From: Kiloniellaceae bacterium
GTDB taxonomy: Bacteria > Pseudomonadota > Alphaproteobacteria > Kiloniellales > J153
Reading direction: 5' to 3'
Length of the DNA: 64,000 nt
Assembly: GCA_021776175.1 (NCBI GenBank)
Contig: JAJFGJ010000006.1
Span: 1 to 64,000, forward strand
Below, in pieces: positions 46,787 to 55,721 of this stretch. Position numbers and translations under genes: made by a program. Numbering within the stretch: the stretch's first letter is position 1; every line of letters starts with the position of its first letter. The notes beneath the pieces were generated by a model, which saw only the letters and a program-made list of their open reading frames with translations, did no database searches and had not been told where the DNA came from.

Positions 46787-47644
46787 TTGTCTGACCCGGC
46801 TCTTCCGCCGCTGCGCGAGGTCATCGCCCGCCATGGCCTTGGCGCCCGTAAAAGCCTGGGCCAGCACTTCCTGCTCGACCTCAACCTGACCGCCCGCATC
46901 GCCCGCGCGGCGGGCGATCTTGAGCACGGCACGACGATCGAAGTCGGCCCCGGCCCCGGCGGCTTGACCCGGGGCCTTCTGGCGGAGGGCGCGGCCCAAG
47001 TCGTCGCTATTGAAAAAGACCCGCGCTGCCTTGCCGCCCTGGCGGAACTGGCGGCGGCCTATCCGGGGCGCCTGGAGATCGTCGCGGGCGACGCCCTGAA
47101 TGTCGATGTGGCGGGCCTGGGCGCCCCGCCGCGATCCATCGTCGCCAACTTGCCCTATAACGTCGCCACGCCCCTGTTGGTATCCTGGCTGGGCGCCATC
47201 GCCCGGACTCCGGATTGTTTCGCCAACCTGGTGCTCATGTTCCAAAAGGAAGTCGCCGACCGCTTGACCGCCGCGCCTGGGACCAAGGCCTACGGGCGCA
47301 TCGGCGTCCTCGCCCAATGGCTGTGCGAGGTGCGCCCCTTGTTCGATGTCCCGGCCCGCGCCTTCACCCCCCCGCCCAGAGTGACCTCAAGCGTGGTCGG
47401 TTTCTATCCCAGGCCGCACCCCCTCGCCCCGGCGCGCCTGGAAACCTTGGAGCGCGTGACAGCTGCGGCCTTCGGACAGCGGCGCAAGATGCTGCGCCAG
47501 AGTCTCAAGACCCTGGACGTGGACCCCGCCCCCCTCATCGCCGCCGCCGGCGTGCCGGAAACCGCACGCGCCGAGGAACTGGACGTGGTGGCGTTTTGCG
47601 CCATGGCGCGGGCCTTGGATGAAACGGCGGGCGGTTGGGGTTAG
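46787..47644 (+). CDS. rsmA: 16S rRNA dimethyladenosine transferase (RsmA/KsgA)
   Basis: 285 residues from a TTG start. SAM-dependent enzyme that dimethylates A1518 and A1519 in the small-subunit rRNA. It has motif [14 protein letters not shown], the acidic EKDPRC and the catalytic NLPYNVATP. The TTG at 46787 gives [18 protein letters not shown], which matches relatives; an upstream ATG at 46757 lies inside pdxA and adds ten unsupported residues. It overlaps nothing in its chosen form but starts 7 bases after the pdxA stop. Confidence 0.93.
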   Translation: MSDPALPPLREVIARHGLGARKSLGQHFLLDLNLTARIARAAGDLEHGTTIEVGPGPGGLTRGLLAEGAAQVVAIEKDPRCLAALAELAAAYPGRLEIVAGDALNVDVAGLGAPPRSIVANLPYNVATPLLVSWLGAIARTPDCFANLVLMFQKEVADRLTAAPGTKAYGRIGVLAQWLCEVRPLFDVPARAFTPPPRVTSSVVGFYPRPHPLAPARLETLERVTAAAFGQRRKMLRQSLKTLDVDPAPLIAAAGVPETARAEELDVVAFCAMARALDETAGGWG

Positions 47645-47694
47645 CTTCTGGCATACAGAAACTAGACCAAGTACAAACTTCAATTAGAGTACTG

Positions 47695-48366
47695 TCACGA
47701 TGAACCCAATGTGACCTTGAAACTTGTACAATCGGTACCCGAGCTATCCGCTAACTTCTTAAGACGGGTACATGCTTCGAAAAAAAGTTCATTTGCCCCT
47801 TTCCAGTCGCCCTGTGACACGTTCCGGTTTGGATCATTACCTGCAACGGCTTTCGCGTCTGTGGTGATGGCGCCTCGGTACAGCGTAACTTTCGCCAAAT
47901 TTATCGCCGCCTCCAAAGCTGTCTTGGCTCCGGCGATCGGATTTCCATCCAAGATGTGTTGGAGTAATCTTTCCCTGTAGTACCGTTTGGTAGGCTCGAT
48001 GGCGATTTTGATGAACCAGAAAGTTTTGATTACGTAGTCAACGTACCAGAAATTGACATTGGTTTTCTTTCCAATTCTTTCGTCGAGGCGCGTCACCATC
48101 TTATCGAGATTGGCAAGGATAAGCCGCGCATCGTCCTCACTGTTAGGACCACTGTACGTTTTTACCGCATGTACGCCGTAAAGCCCCACGGCTGCCAGGA
48201 TGTACCCAGAACGAAGCCCCCTCATAGAGGGATTCTCCGTATGAAAGACGGATTTCCCCAAAGCCTTGTCTGTAGCATCGTTGAAATTTACTTCAAGTGG
48301 CGACACACAGGCGTTAAGCGACATCATAAGAACCAGAATCGTGCCCAAGCGTGCTATTTTTTTCAT
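47695..48366 (-). CDS. Predicted lipoprotein of unknown function
   Basis: 223 residues with a lipoprotein signal ending in the lipobox SLNAC (about residues 16-20), preceded by KK and a hydrophobic core. The mature chain is helix-rich and hydrophilic. It should be anchored in the periplasmic face of the inner or outer membrane. The start has a GGGAGAG ribosome-binding site and overlaps the end of the patatin-like gene by 53 bases, an unusually long overlap that ties the two together. The base composition is noticeably more A+T-rich than the flanks. No family was recognised. Confidence 0.8.
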   Translation of the reverse strand: MKKIARLGTILVLMMSLNACVSPLEVNFNDATDKALGKSVFHTENPSMRGLRSGYILAAVGLYGVHAVKTYSGPNSEDDARLILANLDKMVTRLDERIGKKTNVNFWYVDYVIKTFWFIKIAIEPTKRYYRERLLQHILDGNPIAGAKTALEAAINLAKVTLYRGAITTDAKAVAGNDPNRNVSQGDWKGANELFFEACTRLKKLADSSGTDCTSFKVTLGSS

Positions 48367-51001
48367 TCTTTCTCTCCCTTTTCAGAGTCGCCACCTTGAG
48401 CCTAAGAAATTGTTTCTCTAGCCTCTCTCGCCTGTTCCGTGGCGTTTTCTTATTGCCTATGCTCCGCATGGTGACCATGTAACCCAGGGCGCGGTAGCAT
48501 TCGAACTGCTTCTCGTCGAAAAACTGATCGCCCGTAGTTTGGTGCGGGAAGCTCGGGTTCTTTGCCTTGTAGTGGGCGATGTACGGATTGGAATCGTACA
48601 GCCGGTCGTCGACGCGGCCACGCGACGTCAAATAGGCCTCCTCCGTAAGCAGCGAGGCCTCGAGAGAATCGTCCTTCAAGAGCGAAGACTTCAGGTATAT
48701 CAGGACGCCCTTTCGCCCCTTCGAATAGTGAATGGTGCCTATGGCGTGATGCTGCCTACCGGCACGGATCTTATCCAGGCCCTTAATTTCAATCTTGATA
48801 CCCATGTCGATCTGGGCCAGCCGCACCACCTCTGAAACCGCGTCGAACTTCAGTTCCGGGTCGCACTCGCCGTCGCCGGCTATGATCAAGCGGCATTCCC
48901 GGCGCAGTAATTCGTAGATCCCCAGATTCTCGAAATGCCCACCATCCGAAATGTCCACGTTCCAGCTATCTGCATCCAACCGACCTAAAAGTTCATTGAT
49001 TAAGTAACTAGGGCCCGCCCTATTGAAAGTATTGCTCGCTAGCCACCCACGTTTGGCCACGAATCTTGGGTTTGGCAGCCAGTAATTAAGGCGTACGTTG
49101 AGCAGGGCCATGATAAAGGCCAGCGGCTTGATGGTCGCTTTACCCGCGGTGGCAGCGAAGGCGGCGCCGGAAACGGCCATGGCCGTGCCCAGGTTGACGT
49201 GGGAACGAGCACGTTCCATATCCTTGGTCCTGCAATAGTCCGTCAGCGGACTGCCGATGAAGAATTTACTGAACACAAAGGTGTCCGCCTGGCGTCCGCG
49301 CCGGAAGTTCTCGTCAGGCGTCTTGAGGTTGATGGCCGCATTGATCAGATGGTAGGGGAAGTCCTTGGAATTCAGACTCGACAGATTCTGTGTGTCGTTG
49401 TGCGCTAGACGATCTTCGTTCACCGTACCATCTTCATTCTTTGCAAAACGGATCAGGTAAGCTTTGCTCAGGCGGTCACGGTAGAAGTTGTGGAGTGACG
49501 TGTAGTTCACGTCCACGAATAACAGAGAGTAAAGCCCAAGAGTGACGCCAACGACGGCATAAACGGCAATGATCATCATGGGCAGAACAGAAGCTGTTCC
49601 TATGGTTTCCGAAAACAGCAATCTGTCGGGCACCACCCTCAACAACCAATCGCTATAAGGAACCAAAGCCATTAGCCATTTGGGTGTCGCTAGAAACTCA
49701 GAAGGTATGTCATAGATTGGTACGTCAATAATCGCCCAGCGGCAGAGGTTGAGGTAGATCAGCCACAACAACAGGAAACCCAACAGCCCCAGCAGATACA
49801 GTCCCAATTTGCCGGCAAAACCGGAAATCCGTTCCGCGAGTTTGCCGGCCGATAGGGCGGACAGCACCGAGCCGGCGGTTCCCAGAATTGCAGCCCAATC
49901 TTTCCAGTGGAGACCGCTATTTTTTATATAATCTATGCGATCACTGAACCACAGGATTGCTAGGGGCTGGAATTCGAGAAAAGCGACTAAGGCAATGAGC
50001 GCAATCCAGAAGCCAAAGAATCTTCCTGTCCGGTCCCGTGACTTCCATTCCGAAGTACCGAAGTACTTAACTTTCTGGATCGACAATAGAGCCAGCGGAT
50101 AAAACGCAAAAGCTATCACGAGAAAAAGTAAAAGAATTAGACTGCCCGCGAAGGTGTTGTACACAAGGAGCTCAAACGGCATCCATTGCCCAAACAAGCT
50201 CGCTTGCGGATTGGTACGTGGAGGGAAGATCAATATCGTAATGATACTTGCGAGCAGGATATAGGGAAGAATGACCAGAAGGTTGACCAGCACCCCCCGC
50301 AACAGCAGTGCCGGCATCCTGAGCAGATCCAGAATACCCTTCGGTGCGAGGTAATTTGCGTTGTTGCGAAGATGCAGGAAGGCAACGGGTTCCGGACACC
50401 CCTGTTCATGTTTAAAGGGGAAGCCAATTTTATGCTCGGAAACGGCGTTGGGTTTCCCTCCAGCACGTTTATCCATCATGCTTTTCAGGAAGGCGGCCTT
50501 TTCCGCCTGACGAATCATGAAGCTCGAAACAACTCCCAGCCCCTTCCTGAACCAGCCACGCTCAGGCGTTATACCAGAGGTGTTGAGAGAGCTCAGGCAA
50601 CTGCCGAGGTATCCTCCGCCCGAAACCGTGGAGAGGTAGTCGATCGAACTCAGGAGTCCGCACTTCTCTAACGCCTGATAGACACCCAGATTGAAGGTGG
50701 CGGAGCGGATGCCGCCGCCAGAGAATGCCAAGCCGATGAGGCCTGGATGGCCGGCGTAGCTTCTCGTGCCTTCCGACCCGCTTGTCGCGCCTTCCGAATT
50801 GATTACCTCATCCCAGGCTTGGCTCTGACCGTCTTCAATCAATGTATCCAAGACAGATAACAGGACCTTTGATTCCTTGCCCTCTCTGGTTAAGCGTTCC
50901 CTCAAGGGAGGCAGGGCGGCTTTCGTGTCGGCGGTATCCCCCCGGCGCTTACTAACCGCCTTCAGTTCCTCTTTAAATACCTGCTTGAATTTTACGATCA
51001 T
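48314..51001 (-). CDS. Patatin-like phospholipase with an inserted membrane domain
   Basis: 895 residues. The patatin catalytic parts are far apart. The oxyanion loop SGGGIRS (about 94-100) and nucleophile elbow TVSGGGYLG (Ser127) lie near the N-terminus, and the catalytic Asp is in ISDGGHFENLG (Asp686). Between them, about residues 225-500, there are five or six membrane helices (for example VNLLVILPYILLASIITIL and SVLPMMIIAVYAVVGVTLGL). The nucleophile elbow is SGGGY and not the commoner GTSAG. So this looks like a membrane-embedded lipid hydrolase, possibly with the active site assembled on one face. It overlaps a lipoprotein gene by 53 bases. Composition is A+T-richer than the flanks, and the pair sits between rsmA and gmk. 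Confidence 0.82.
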   Translation of the reverse strand: MIVKFKQVFKEELKAVSKRRGDTADTKAALPPLRERLTREGKESKVLLSVLDTLIEDGQSQAWDEVINSEGATSGSEGTRSYAGHPGLIGLAFSGGGIRSATFNLGVYQALEKCGLLSSIDYLSTVSGGGYLGSCLSSLNTSGITPERGWFRKGLGVVSSFMIRQAEKAAFLKSMMDKRAGGKPNAVSEHKIGFPFKHEQGCPEPVAFLHLRNNANYLAPKGILDLLRMPALLLRGVLVNLLVILPYILLASIITILIFPPRTNPQASLFGQWMPFELLVYNTFAGSLILLLFLVIAFAFYPLALLSIQKVKYFGTSEWKSRDRTGRFFGFWIALIALVAFLEFQPLAILWFSDRIDYIKNSGLHWKDWAAILGTAGSVLSALSAGKLAERISGFAGKLGLYLLGLLGFLLLWLIYLNLCRWAIIDVPIYDIPSEFLATPKWLMALVPYSDWLLRVVPDRLLFSETIGTASVLPMMIIAVYAVVGVTLGLYSLLFVDVNYTSLHNFYRDRLSKAYLIRFAKNEDGTVNEDRLAHNDTQNLSSLNSKDFPYHLINAAINLKTPDENFRRGRQADTFVFSKFFIGSPLTDYCRTKDMERARSHVNLGTAMAVSGAAFAATAGKATIKPLAFIMALLNVRLNYWLPNPRFVAKRGWLASNTFNRAGPSYLINELLGRLDADSWNVDISDGGHFENLGIYELLRRECRLIIAGDGECDPELKFDAVSEVVRLAQIDMGIKIEIKGLDKIRAGRQHHAIGTIHYSKGRKGVLIYLKSSLLKDDSLEASLLTEEAYLTSRGRVDDRLYDSNPYIAHYKAKNPSFPHQTTGDQFFDEKQFECYRALGYMVTMRSIGNKKTPRNRRERLEKQFLRLKVATLKRERKNEKNSTLGHDSGSYDVA

Positions 51002-51340
51002 TCCCCTGCTATTCTTTTTTTGGGATTTCCCAAACGATCCCCAATTATAGGGAAATCGATCCGGCGCTCCACCGGCAAGGGAACTACCTAAATTTGAACT
51101 CTAAGCGCCTGATGGTTCCAATAAACTATGGAATGCGAATTAACCGGAGTTCCCCGGATAACAGCTCTCACGCGCCGAAACACTTCTAGAATGTATTTTG
51201 GACGAGTAATGACACGCTTGTCATACCCCAAACGAGGTATACCCGTGTCCATTCAGAAAAACTATAAGTGGCTGCCCTTAGTAGTGTTTCTAGGGGACAG
51301 TATGCTAATTACAAGATTGCACAGAGACCGACGAACCCAC
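51002..51340. other. Intergenic region upstream of the patatin-like gene
   Basis: About 340 A+T-rich bases between the patatin-like gene start and the gmk stop. It holds the promoter candidate at 51044-51049. No open frame in it resembles a known gene. Confidence 0.45.
51044..51049 (-). promoter_or_regulatory. Consensus -10 box upstream of the patatin-like gene
   Basis: On the minus strand TATAAT occurs 43 bases before the ATG at 51001. The -35 region 16 to 17 bases further upstream (TGGAGC) is a poor match, so an activator or another sigma factor may be involved. Confidence 0.4.
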
Positions 51341-51991
51341 CTAACTCCCCGCCCTTAGCACCTCCACAAAATCTCTTAGGCCCACTTGGCGCGGGCGCTT
51401 CAATCGTTCGGCGTGGAGGACTTTTTGTGCTTCGGCGACGCTGGTCTCGATGTCGGTATTCACGATCACGTAGTCGTATTCGGCCCAGTGGCTCATTTCG
51501 TCCGCCGCCTTGGCCATGCGCGCGCGCACCACGTCTTCCGGGTCCTGGGCGCGGGCGCGCAGGCGGCGCTCCAACTCGGCGGTGCTGGGCGGCAGGACGA
51601 AGACGCTGACCAGATCGTCGCGCGCCTTTTCGGTCAGTTGTTGGGTTCCCTGCCAGTCGATATCGAAGAGAACGTCGCGGCCTTGGTCGAGGGCTTGCGA
51701 CACCGACGCGCGGGGCGTGCCGTAGGCGTTGCCGAACACGGTCGCGTGTTCCAACAGTTCATCGCCTTGGACCATGCGGTCGAAATCGGCCTGGCCGATG
51801 AAACGATAGTCCACGCCATCGCGTTCCTTGGGCCGCTTGGGCCGCGTGGTGATGGAGACCGAAAGCATGAGATCCGCTTCGCGTTCCAACAGCTTGCGCG
51901 AGATCGTCGTCTTACCCGCGCCCGAGGGCGAGGACAGGACCAGCATCAGGCCGCGGCGCTTGATCGGCTCCGGTATTTTTTCCTCGGCCAC
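51341..51991 (-). CDS. gmk: Guanylate kinase
   Basis: 216 residues. It phosphorylates GMP to GDP. The P-loop is SSPSGAGKTT (about residues 17-26), followed by the GMP-binding SISTTRPKR-like SVSITTRPKRPKE and DGVDYRFI. The length is normal. It follows yicC by 13 bases on the same strand, a frequent pair. The initial residues MAEEKIPEPIKRRGLML agree with family starts. Confidence 0.95.
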   Translation of the reverse strand: MAEEKIPEPIKRRGLMLVLSSPSGAGKTTISRKLLEREADLMLSVSITTRPKRPKERDGVDYRFIGQADFDRMVQGDELLEHATVFGNAYGTPRASVSQALDQGRDVLFDIDWQGTQQLTEKARDDLVSVFVLPPSTAELERRLRARAQDPEDVVRARMAKAADEMSHWAEYDYVIVNTDIETSVAEAQKVLHAERLKRPRQVGLRDFVEVLRAGS

Positions 51992-52004
51992 GATTCCCGC
52001 CCCC

Positions 52005-52907
52005 CTATTCGATGTTCTGAACCTGCTCGCGCAGTTGGTCGATGACGGCCTTCAGGTCCAGGCCGATACGAGTCAAGGCGACATCGCCTGACTTGGAGCA
52101 CAGGGTGTTGGCCTCGCGATTGAATTCCTGGCATAGGAAATCGAGGCGCCGGCCGATGGCACCGCCCTCCGCGATCAATTCGCGCGCGGCGTCGACGTGG
52201 GCGCCCAGGCGATCCAACTCCTCGCGGATATCCGCTTTGGCCGCCAGCAGCGCCGCCTCCTGCGCCAGGCGTTCCTCCGGCAAGGCGGGCGAGGCTTGCA
52301 GAAGCGCATCGACCTGCTTGCGCAAGCGCGCGCTCAGCGCCTCCGGCTGGGTCGCGGCGCAGGCGCCGGCGGCCTCGCTGAGGCGGGCGATTTCATCCAC
52401 CTGCCCGGTAGCCAGGGTCTTAAGCCGCATGCCTTCGTTCCGCCGCATGACGGCCAGGGCCTCGAGGGCAAGAATAAGATCCTCCTCCATGGCCGCCATC
52501 CGGATATCCAGTTGTTCCTTGGTCTCCTCTTCCTCGCTGGACTCGACGACACCGGGGAAAGCCAGCAGGCCATCGAGGCGCGGCGGTTCCGCGCGCACAT
52601 GGGTTTCCAAGGACTGGACCATCTCGACAACCTGATCCAGCGCATCCCGGTTCAATCGCAGCTTGCGGGGCAGCTTGCCCCGGCTGACGGACAGGGAAAT
52701 CTGCACATTCCCGCGCGCGCAGTATTTCTGGACCATCTTGCGCGCGACCGGCTCCAAACCTTCGTAACCGGAGTAAATCCGGCTCCGCACATCCAAGGAG
52801 CGGCCATTCACACTTTTGATTTCCCACGACCAGGTCAGCAATCCGTCGCCACCCTCCTGCCGGGCATAACCGGTCATGCTGGCGATGGGGGCGGTCTTAG
52901 CGGTCAA
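52005..52907 (-). CDS. yicC: YicC-family endoribonuclease
   Basis: 300 residues of the YicC/YloC family, starting near ASMTGYARQEG and ending with NTLCSKSGDVALTRIGLDLKAVIDQLREQVQNIE compressed here as NTLCSKSGD and KAVIDQLREQVQN; both are family hallmarks. E. coli YicC is an endoribonuclease that helps degrade small RNAs. It is in the yicC-gmk operon. The ATG at 52907 gives MTAKTAPIASMTGYAR; an ATG eleven codons on (MTGYAR) could also be the start. Confidence 0.92.
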   Translation of the reverse strand: MTAKTAPIASMTGYARQEGGDGLLTWSWEIKSVNGRSLDVRSRIYSGYEGLEPVARKMVQKYCARGNVQISLSVSRGKLPRKLRLNRDALDQVVEMVQSLETHVRAEPPRLDGLLAFPGVVESSEEEETKEQLDIRMAAMEEDLILALEALAVMRRNEGMRLKTLATGQVDEIARLSEAAGACAATQPEALSARLRKQVDALLQASPALPEERLAQEAALLAAKADIREELDRLGAHVDAARELIAEGGAIGRRLDFLCQEFNREANTLCSKSGDVALTRIGLDLKAVIDQLREQVQNIE

Positions 52908-53013
52908 GATGAAAATCCTAGGTTTGCGGAATCGGTTACGGGGCGCGCGCCTTTATAGCCGCCGCTCTATCCGGCAACAAGGCAACCCCCATTCCAGGTC
53001 ACACCCCCATTTC

Positions 53014-53102
53014 GTCGTCATCCCGGACTCCGATCCGGGATCTTCGGTCGAGACCGGGCTCGCACCCACCCAAAGGTCCCGGATCGGGGTCCCGGACGAC
53101 GA
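53014..53102. repeat. Intergenic inverted repeat of the alphaproteobacterial type
   Basis: The left arm (about 53014-53042) contains TCCCGGACTCCGATCCGGGA and the right arm (about 53076-53102) its near-complement, separated by about 33 bases. Each arm is also internally palindromic (CCGGA-n-TCCGG). Elements of this look (CGTCATCCCGGAC...) are dispersed in many Alphaproteobacteria. It lies in the divergent gap between yicC and the SDR gene. Confidence 0.75.
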
Positions 53103-53131
53103 TATTTTTGTATAAGTCTTGGCGCCCTAGT

Positions 53132-53914
53132 ATGGTTGTTGCTCCCATGATCTTCGAAAATCCCAAATCGATCCTGATCACCGGCGCGTCCAGCGGTTTG
53201 GGTGCCGCCTTGGCGCACGCCTATGCCGCCCCCGGCGTCGATTTGGCGCTGGGCGGGCGCGACCAAGACCGTCTCGAGGCGGTCGCAAAAGTGTGCCGCG
53301 CGGCCGGCGCCACGGTTCAGGCGCGGGCCATCGATGTTTTGGAACGCGAGCGGCTATCGGTTTGGATGTCGGAGATCGACGGTCAATCCCCGCTCGATCT
53401 GGTCATCGCCAACGCGGGGATATCTGCGGGCACCGGCGGCGTGGGCGAAACCGACGCGCAGGCCCGGCGGATCATGGCGGTCAACGTCGAGGGGGTACTC
53501 AACACGGTCCTGCCCGCCGTCGCCCTCATGCGCCCGCGCCGCCAAGGTCAGATCGCGATCATGGCCTCGCTCGCCTCCTTTCGCGGCTTCCCCGGCGCTC
53601 CGGCCTATTGCGCCAGCAAGGCCGCCGTGCGGGTCTGGGGCGAGGCCCTGCGCGGATACCTGCGGGACCAAGGCATCGGGGTCAGCGTCGTCTGTCCGGG
53701 CTATGTCGAAACGCCCATGACCGCCGTGAATAAATTTTCCATGCCCATGCTCATGAGCGCCGAGAAGGCCGCCGGGATCATTTCGCGCGGCCTCGCGCGC
53801 GGCCGGGGCCGCATCGCCTTTCCCTGGCCCATGTACGCCCTGGTCCGCCTAATCGCCGCCCTGCCCCTAGCCCTGAGCGATCCACTGCTCAGGCGCTTGC
53901 CGGAGAAGGATTGA
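53132..53914 (+). CDS. Short-chain dehydrogenase/reductase
   Basis: 260 residues of the classical SDR family. It has the cofactor motif TGASSGLGAAL (TGxxxGxG), NAGIS (about residue 98), and the catalytic YxxxK in YCASKAA. It reduces or oxidises a carbonyl or hydroxyl group with NAD(P)H; the substrate is unknown. The ATG at 53132 was taken, but MIFENPKSILITGAS at 53147 fits family length equally well, and neither has a clear ribosome-binding site. It converges with guaA, leaving 5 bases between stops. It is preceded by the dispersed inverted repeat. Confidence 0.87.
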   Translation: MVVAPMIFENPKSILITGASSGLGAALAHAYAAPGVDLALGGRDQDRLEAVAKVCRAAGATVQARAIDVLERERLSVWMSEIDGQSPLDLVIANAGISAGTGGVGETDAQARRIMAVNVEGVLNTVLPAVALMRPRRQGQIAIMASLASFRGFPGAPAYCASKAAVRVWGEALRGYLRDQGIGVSVVCPGYVETPMTAVNKFSMPMLMSAEKAAGIISRGLARGRGRIAFPWPMYALVRLIAALPLALSDPLLRRLPEKD

Positions 53915-53919
53915 GGCCC

Positions 53920-55464
53920 CTACTCCCACTCGATGGTGCCGGGGGGTTTCGAGGTTATGTCGTAGACGACGCGGTTGATGCCGCGCACCTCGTTGACGAT
54001 GCGGGTCGCGACCTGGGCCAGGAAGGCGTGATCGAAGGCGTAGCTTTCGGCGGTCATGCCGTCGCTCGAAGTCACGGCGCGCAGGGCGCAGACCGATTCG
54101 TAGGAGCGCGCGTCGCCCATGACGCCGACGGTCTTGACCGGCAGCAACACGGCGAAGGCCTGCCAGATGGCATCGGAGAGACCGGCCTTGCGTATTTCGT
54201 CCAGGTAAATCGTGTCGGCCTTGCGCAGGACCTCGCAGCGCTCGGCCGTGACTTCTCCCAGCACCCGGATGGCCAGGCCAGGTCCGGGAAAGGGATGGCG
54301 GCCGACCAGGCTGTCGGGAAGGCCGAGTTCGCGCCCCAGAACCCGAACCTCGTCCTTGAACAATTCGCGCAAGGGTTCGACCAGGGCCAGGTTCATGCGC
54401 TCGGGCAGGCCGCCCACGTTGTGGTGCGACTTTATGGTGACCGAGGGACCGCCGGTATAGGACACCGATTCGATGACGTCGGGATAGAGGGTGCCCTGGG
54501 CCAGGAACTCGGCGCCGATGCGGCTGGCGTCCTCATCGAACACGTCGATGAAGGTGGCGCCGATAATCTTGCGCTTTGTCTCCGGGTCGCTGACACCGGC
54601 CAACTTGCCCAGGAAAAGATCGCCCGCGTCGCGGTGGATAAGCGGGATGTTGTAATGGTCGCCAAACAGGCGCAGGACCTCCTCCGCCTCGCCCGCGCGC
54701 AACAGGCCATGATCGACGAAGACGCACGTCAACTGCTCGCCGATCGCTTCGTGAAGGAGGACCGCGGCGACCGAGGAATCGACCCCGCCGGACAGGCCGC
54801 ACACCACCTTGCCGCTGCCCACCTGGTCCCGGATCTTGGCGATGGCCCGGTCGCGGAACGCGGCCATGCTCCAATCGCCGGTGCAGCCCGCCACCCGTCC
54901 GGTGAAATTGGCCAGCAGCTTGGCGCCGTCCGGGGTGTGCACGACCTCGGGATGGAACTGCACCGCGTAGATACGCCGGGCGTCGTCGGCGATCATGGCA
55001 TTGGGCGCGCCGTCGGAGGTGCCGACAACGCGAAAGCCGTCCGGCAAGCGCTCAATCCGGTCGCCGTGGCTCATCCAGACCTGATGCCGCTCGCCCTTGG
55101 CCCAAACCCCCTCGGTCAGGCCGCAGACGTCGGTAACCTCGACCATGGCGCGGCCGAACTCGTGATGTTCGGAAATCTCAACCGCGCCGCCGAGTTGCTG
55201 GCAGATCGCCTGCTCACCATAGCAAATACCGAGGATGGGCAAGCCCGTTTCAAAGACGGCATCCGATACCCGGGGCGATTCCTCGCTCGTGATCGAGGCC
55301 GGGCCGCCGGAGAGGATGATTCCCTTGGCGCCAAAATCGCGGATACGATCCGGGTCCACGTTAAAGGGCAGGATCTCGCAATAAACGCCGCTCTCGCGAA
55401 CCCGGCGGGCGATCAACTGGGTCACCTGGGAGCCAAAGTCGAGAATCAGGATTCGGTCCGACAT
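53920..55464 (-). CDS. guaA: GMP synthase, glutamine-hydrolysing
   Basis: 514 residues. It converts XMP to GMP in purine synthesis. The N-terminal class I glutaminase domain has the nucleophile Cys in GICYGEQ and the His and Glu in QFHPEV. The synthetase domain has the ATP-pyrophosphatase loop SGGVDSSV and the C-terminal dimerisation domain ends in KPPGTIEWE, the family C-terminus. The ATG at 55464 ([11 protein letters not shown]) is conserved. guaB is about 3 kb upstream on the same strand; they are not adjacent. Confidence 0.97.
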   Translation of the reverse strand: MSDRILILDFGSQVTQLIARRVRESGVYCEILPFNVDPDRIRDFGAKGIILSGGPASITSEESPRVSDAVFETGLPILGICYGEQAICQQLGGAVEISEHHEFGRAMVEVTDVCGLTEGVWAKGERHQVWMSHGDRIERLPDGFRVVGTSDGAPNAMIADDARRIYAVQFHPEVVHTPDGAKLLANFTGRVAGCTGDWSMAAFRDRAIAKIRDQVGSGKVVCGLSGGVDSSVAAVLLHEAIGEQLTCVFVDHGLLRAGEAEEVLRLFGDHYNIPLIHRDAGDLFLGKLAGVSDPETKRKIIGATFIDVFDEDASRIGAEFLAQGTLYPDVIESVSYTGGPSVTIKSHHNVGGLPERMNLALVEPLRELFKDEVRVLGRELGLPDSLVGRHPFPGPGLAIRVLGEVTAERCEVLRKADTIYLDEIRKAGLSDAIWQAFAVLLPVKTVGVMGDARSYESVCALRAVTSSDGMTAESYAFDHAFLAQVATRIVNEVRGINRVVYDITSKPPGTIEWE

Positions 55465-55721
55465 GGCGTTTCTATAAGGATTTTACGCTGTTTGTCTAGA
55501 TGAGACCTCTTGGCAATCGAGGTACCTCAATCAATGCGCTGACAATTGCATCAATTCTCCACAGAGAATCGGCTTATCAAGCATGAAAGTTCGTGTTTTA
55601 ATGAATTATAGCCCCTCCAGGTAGGAGTGTGGCCGCCCCGGGGAAAGAGGTAATCACGGATCGGCAACGTCCTTACAGGTTCGCCTGGATAATCAAACGT
55701 CGTGATAAGGAGACACCACTG

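Noticed and set aside
53911..55503. A 530-codon plus-strand frame across guaA
   Set aside because: It is complementary to guaA, which has both active sites intact. The frame starts and ends almost with guaA, as expected of an antisense shadow.
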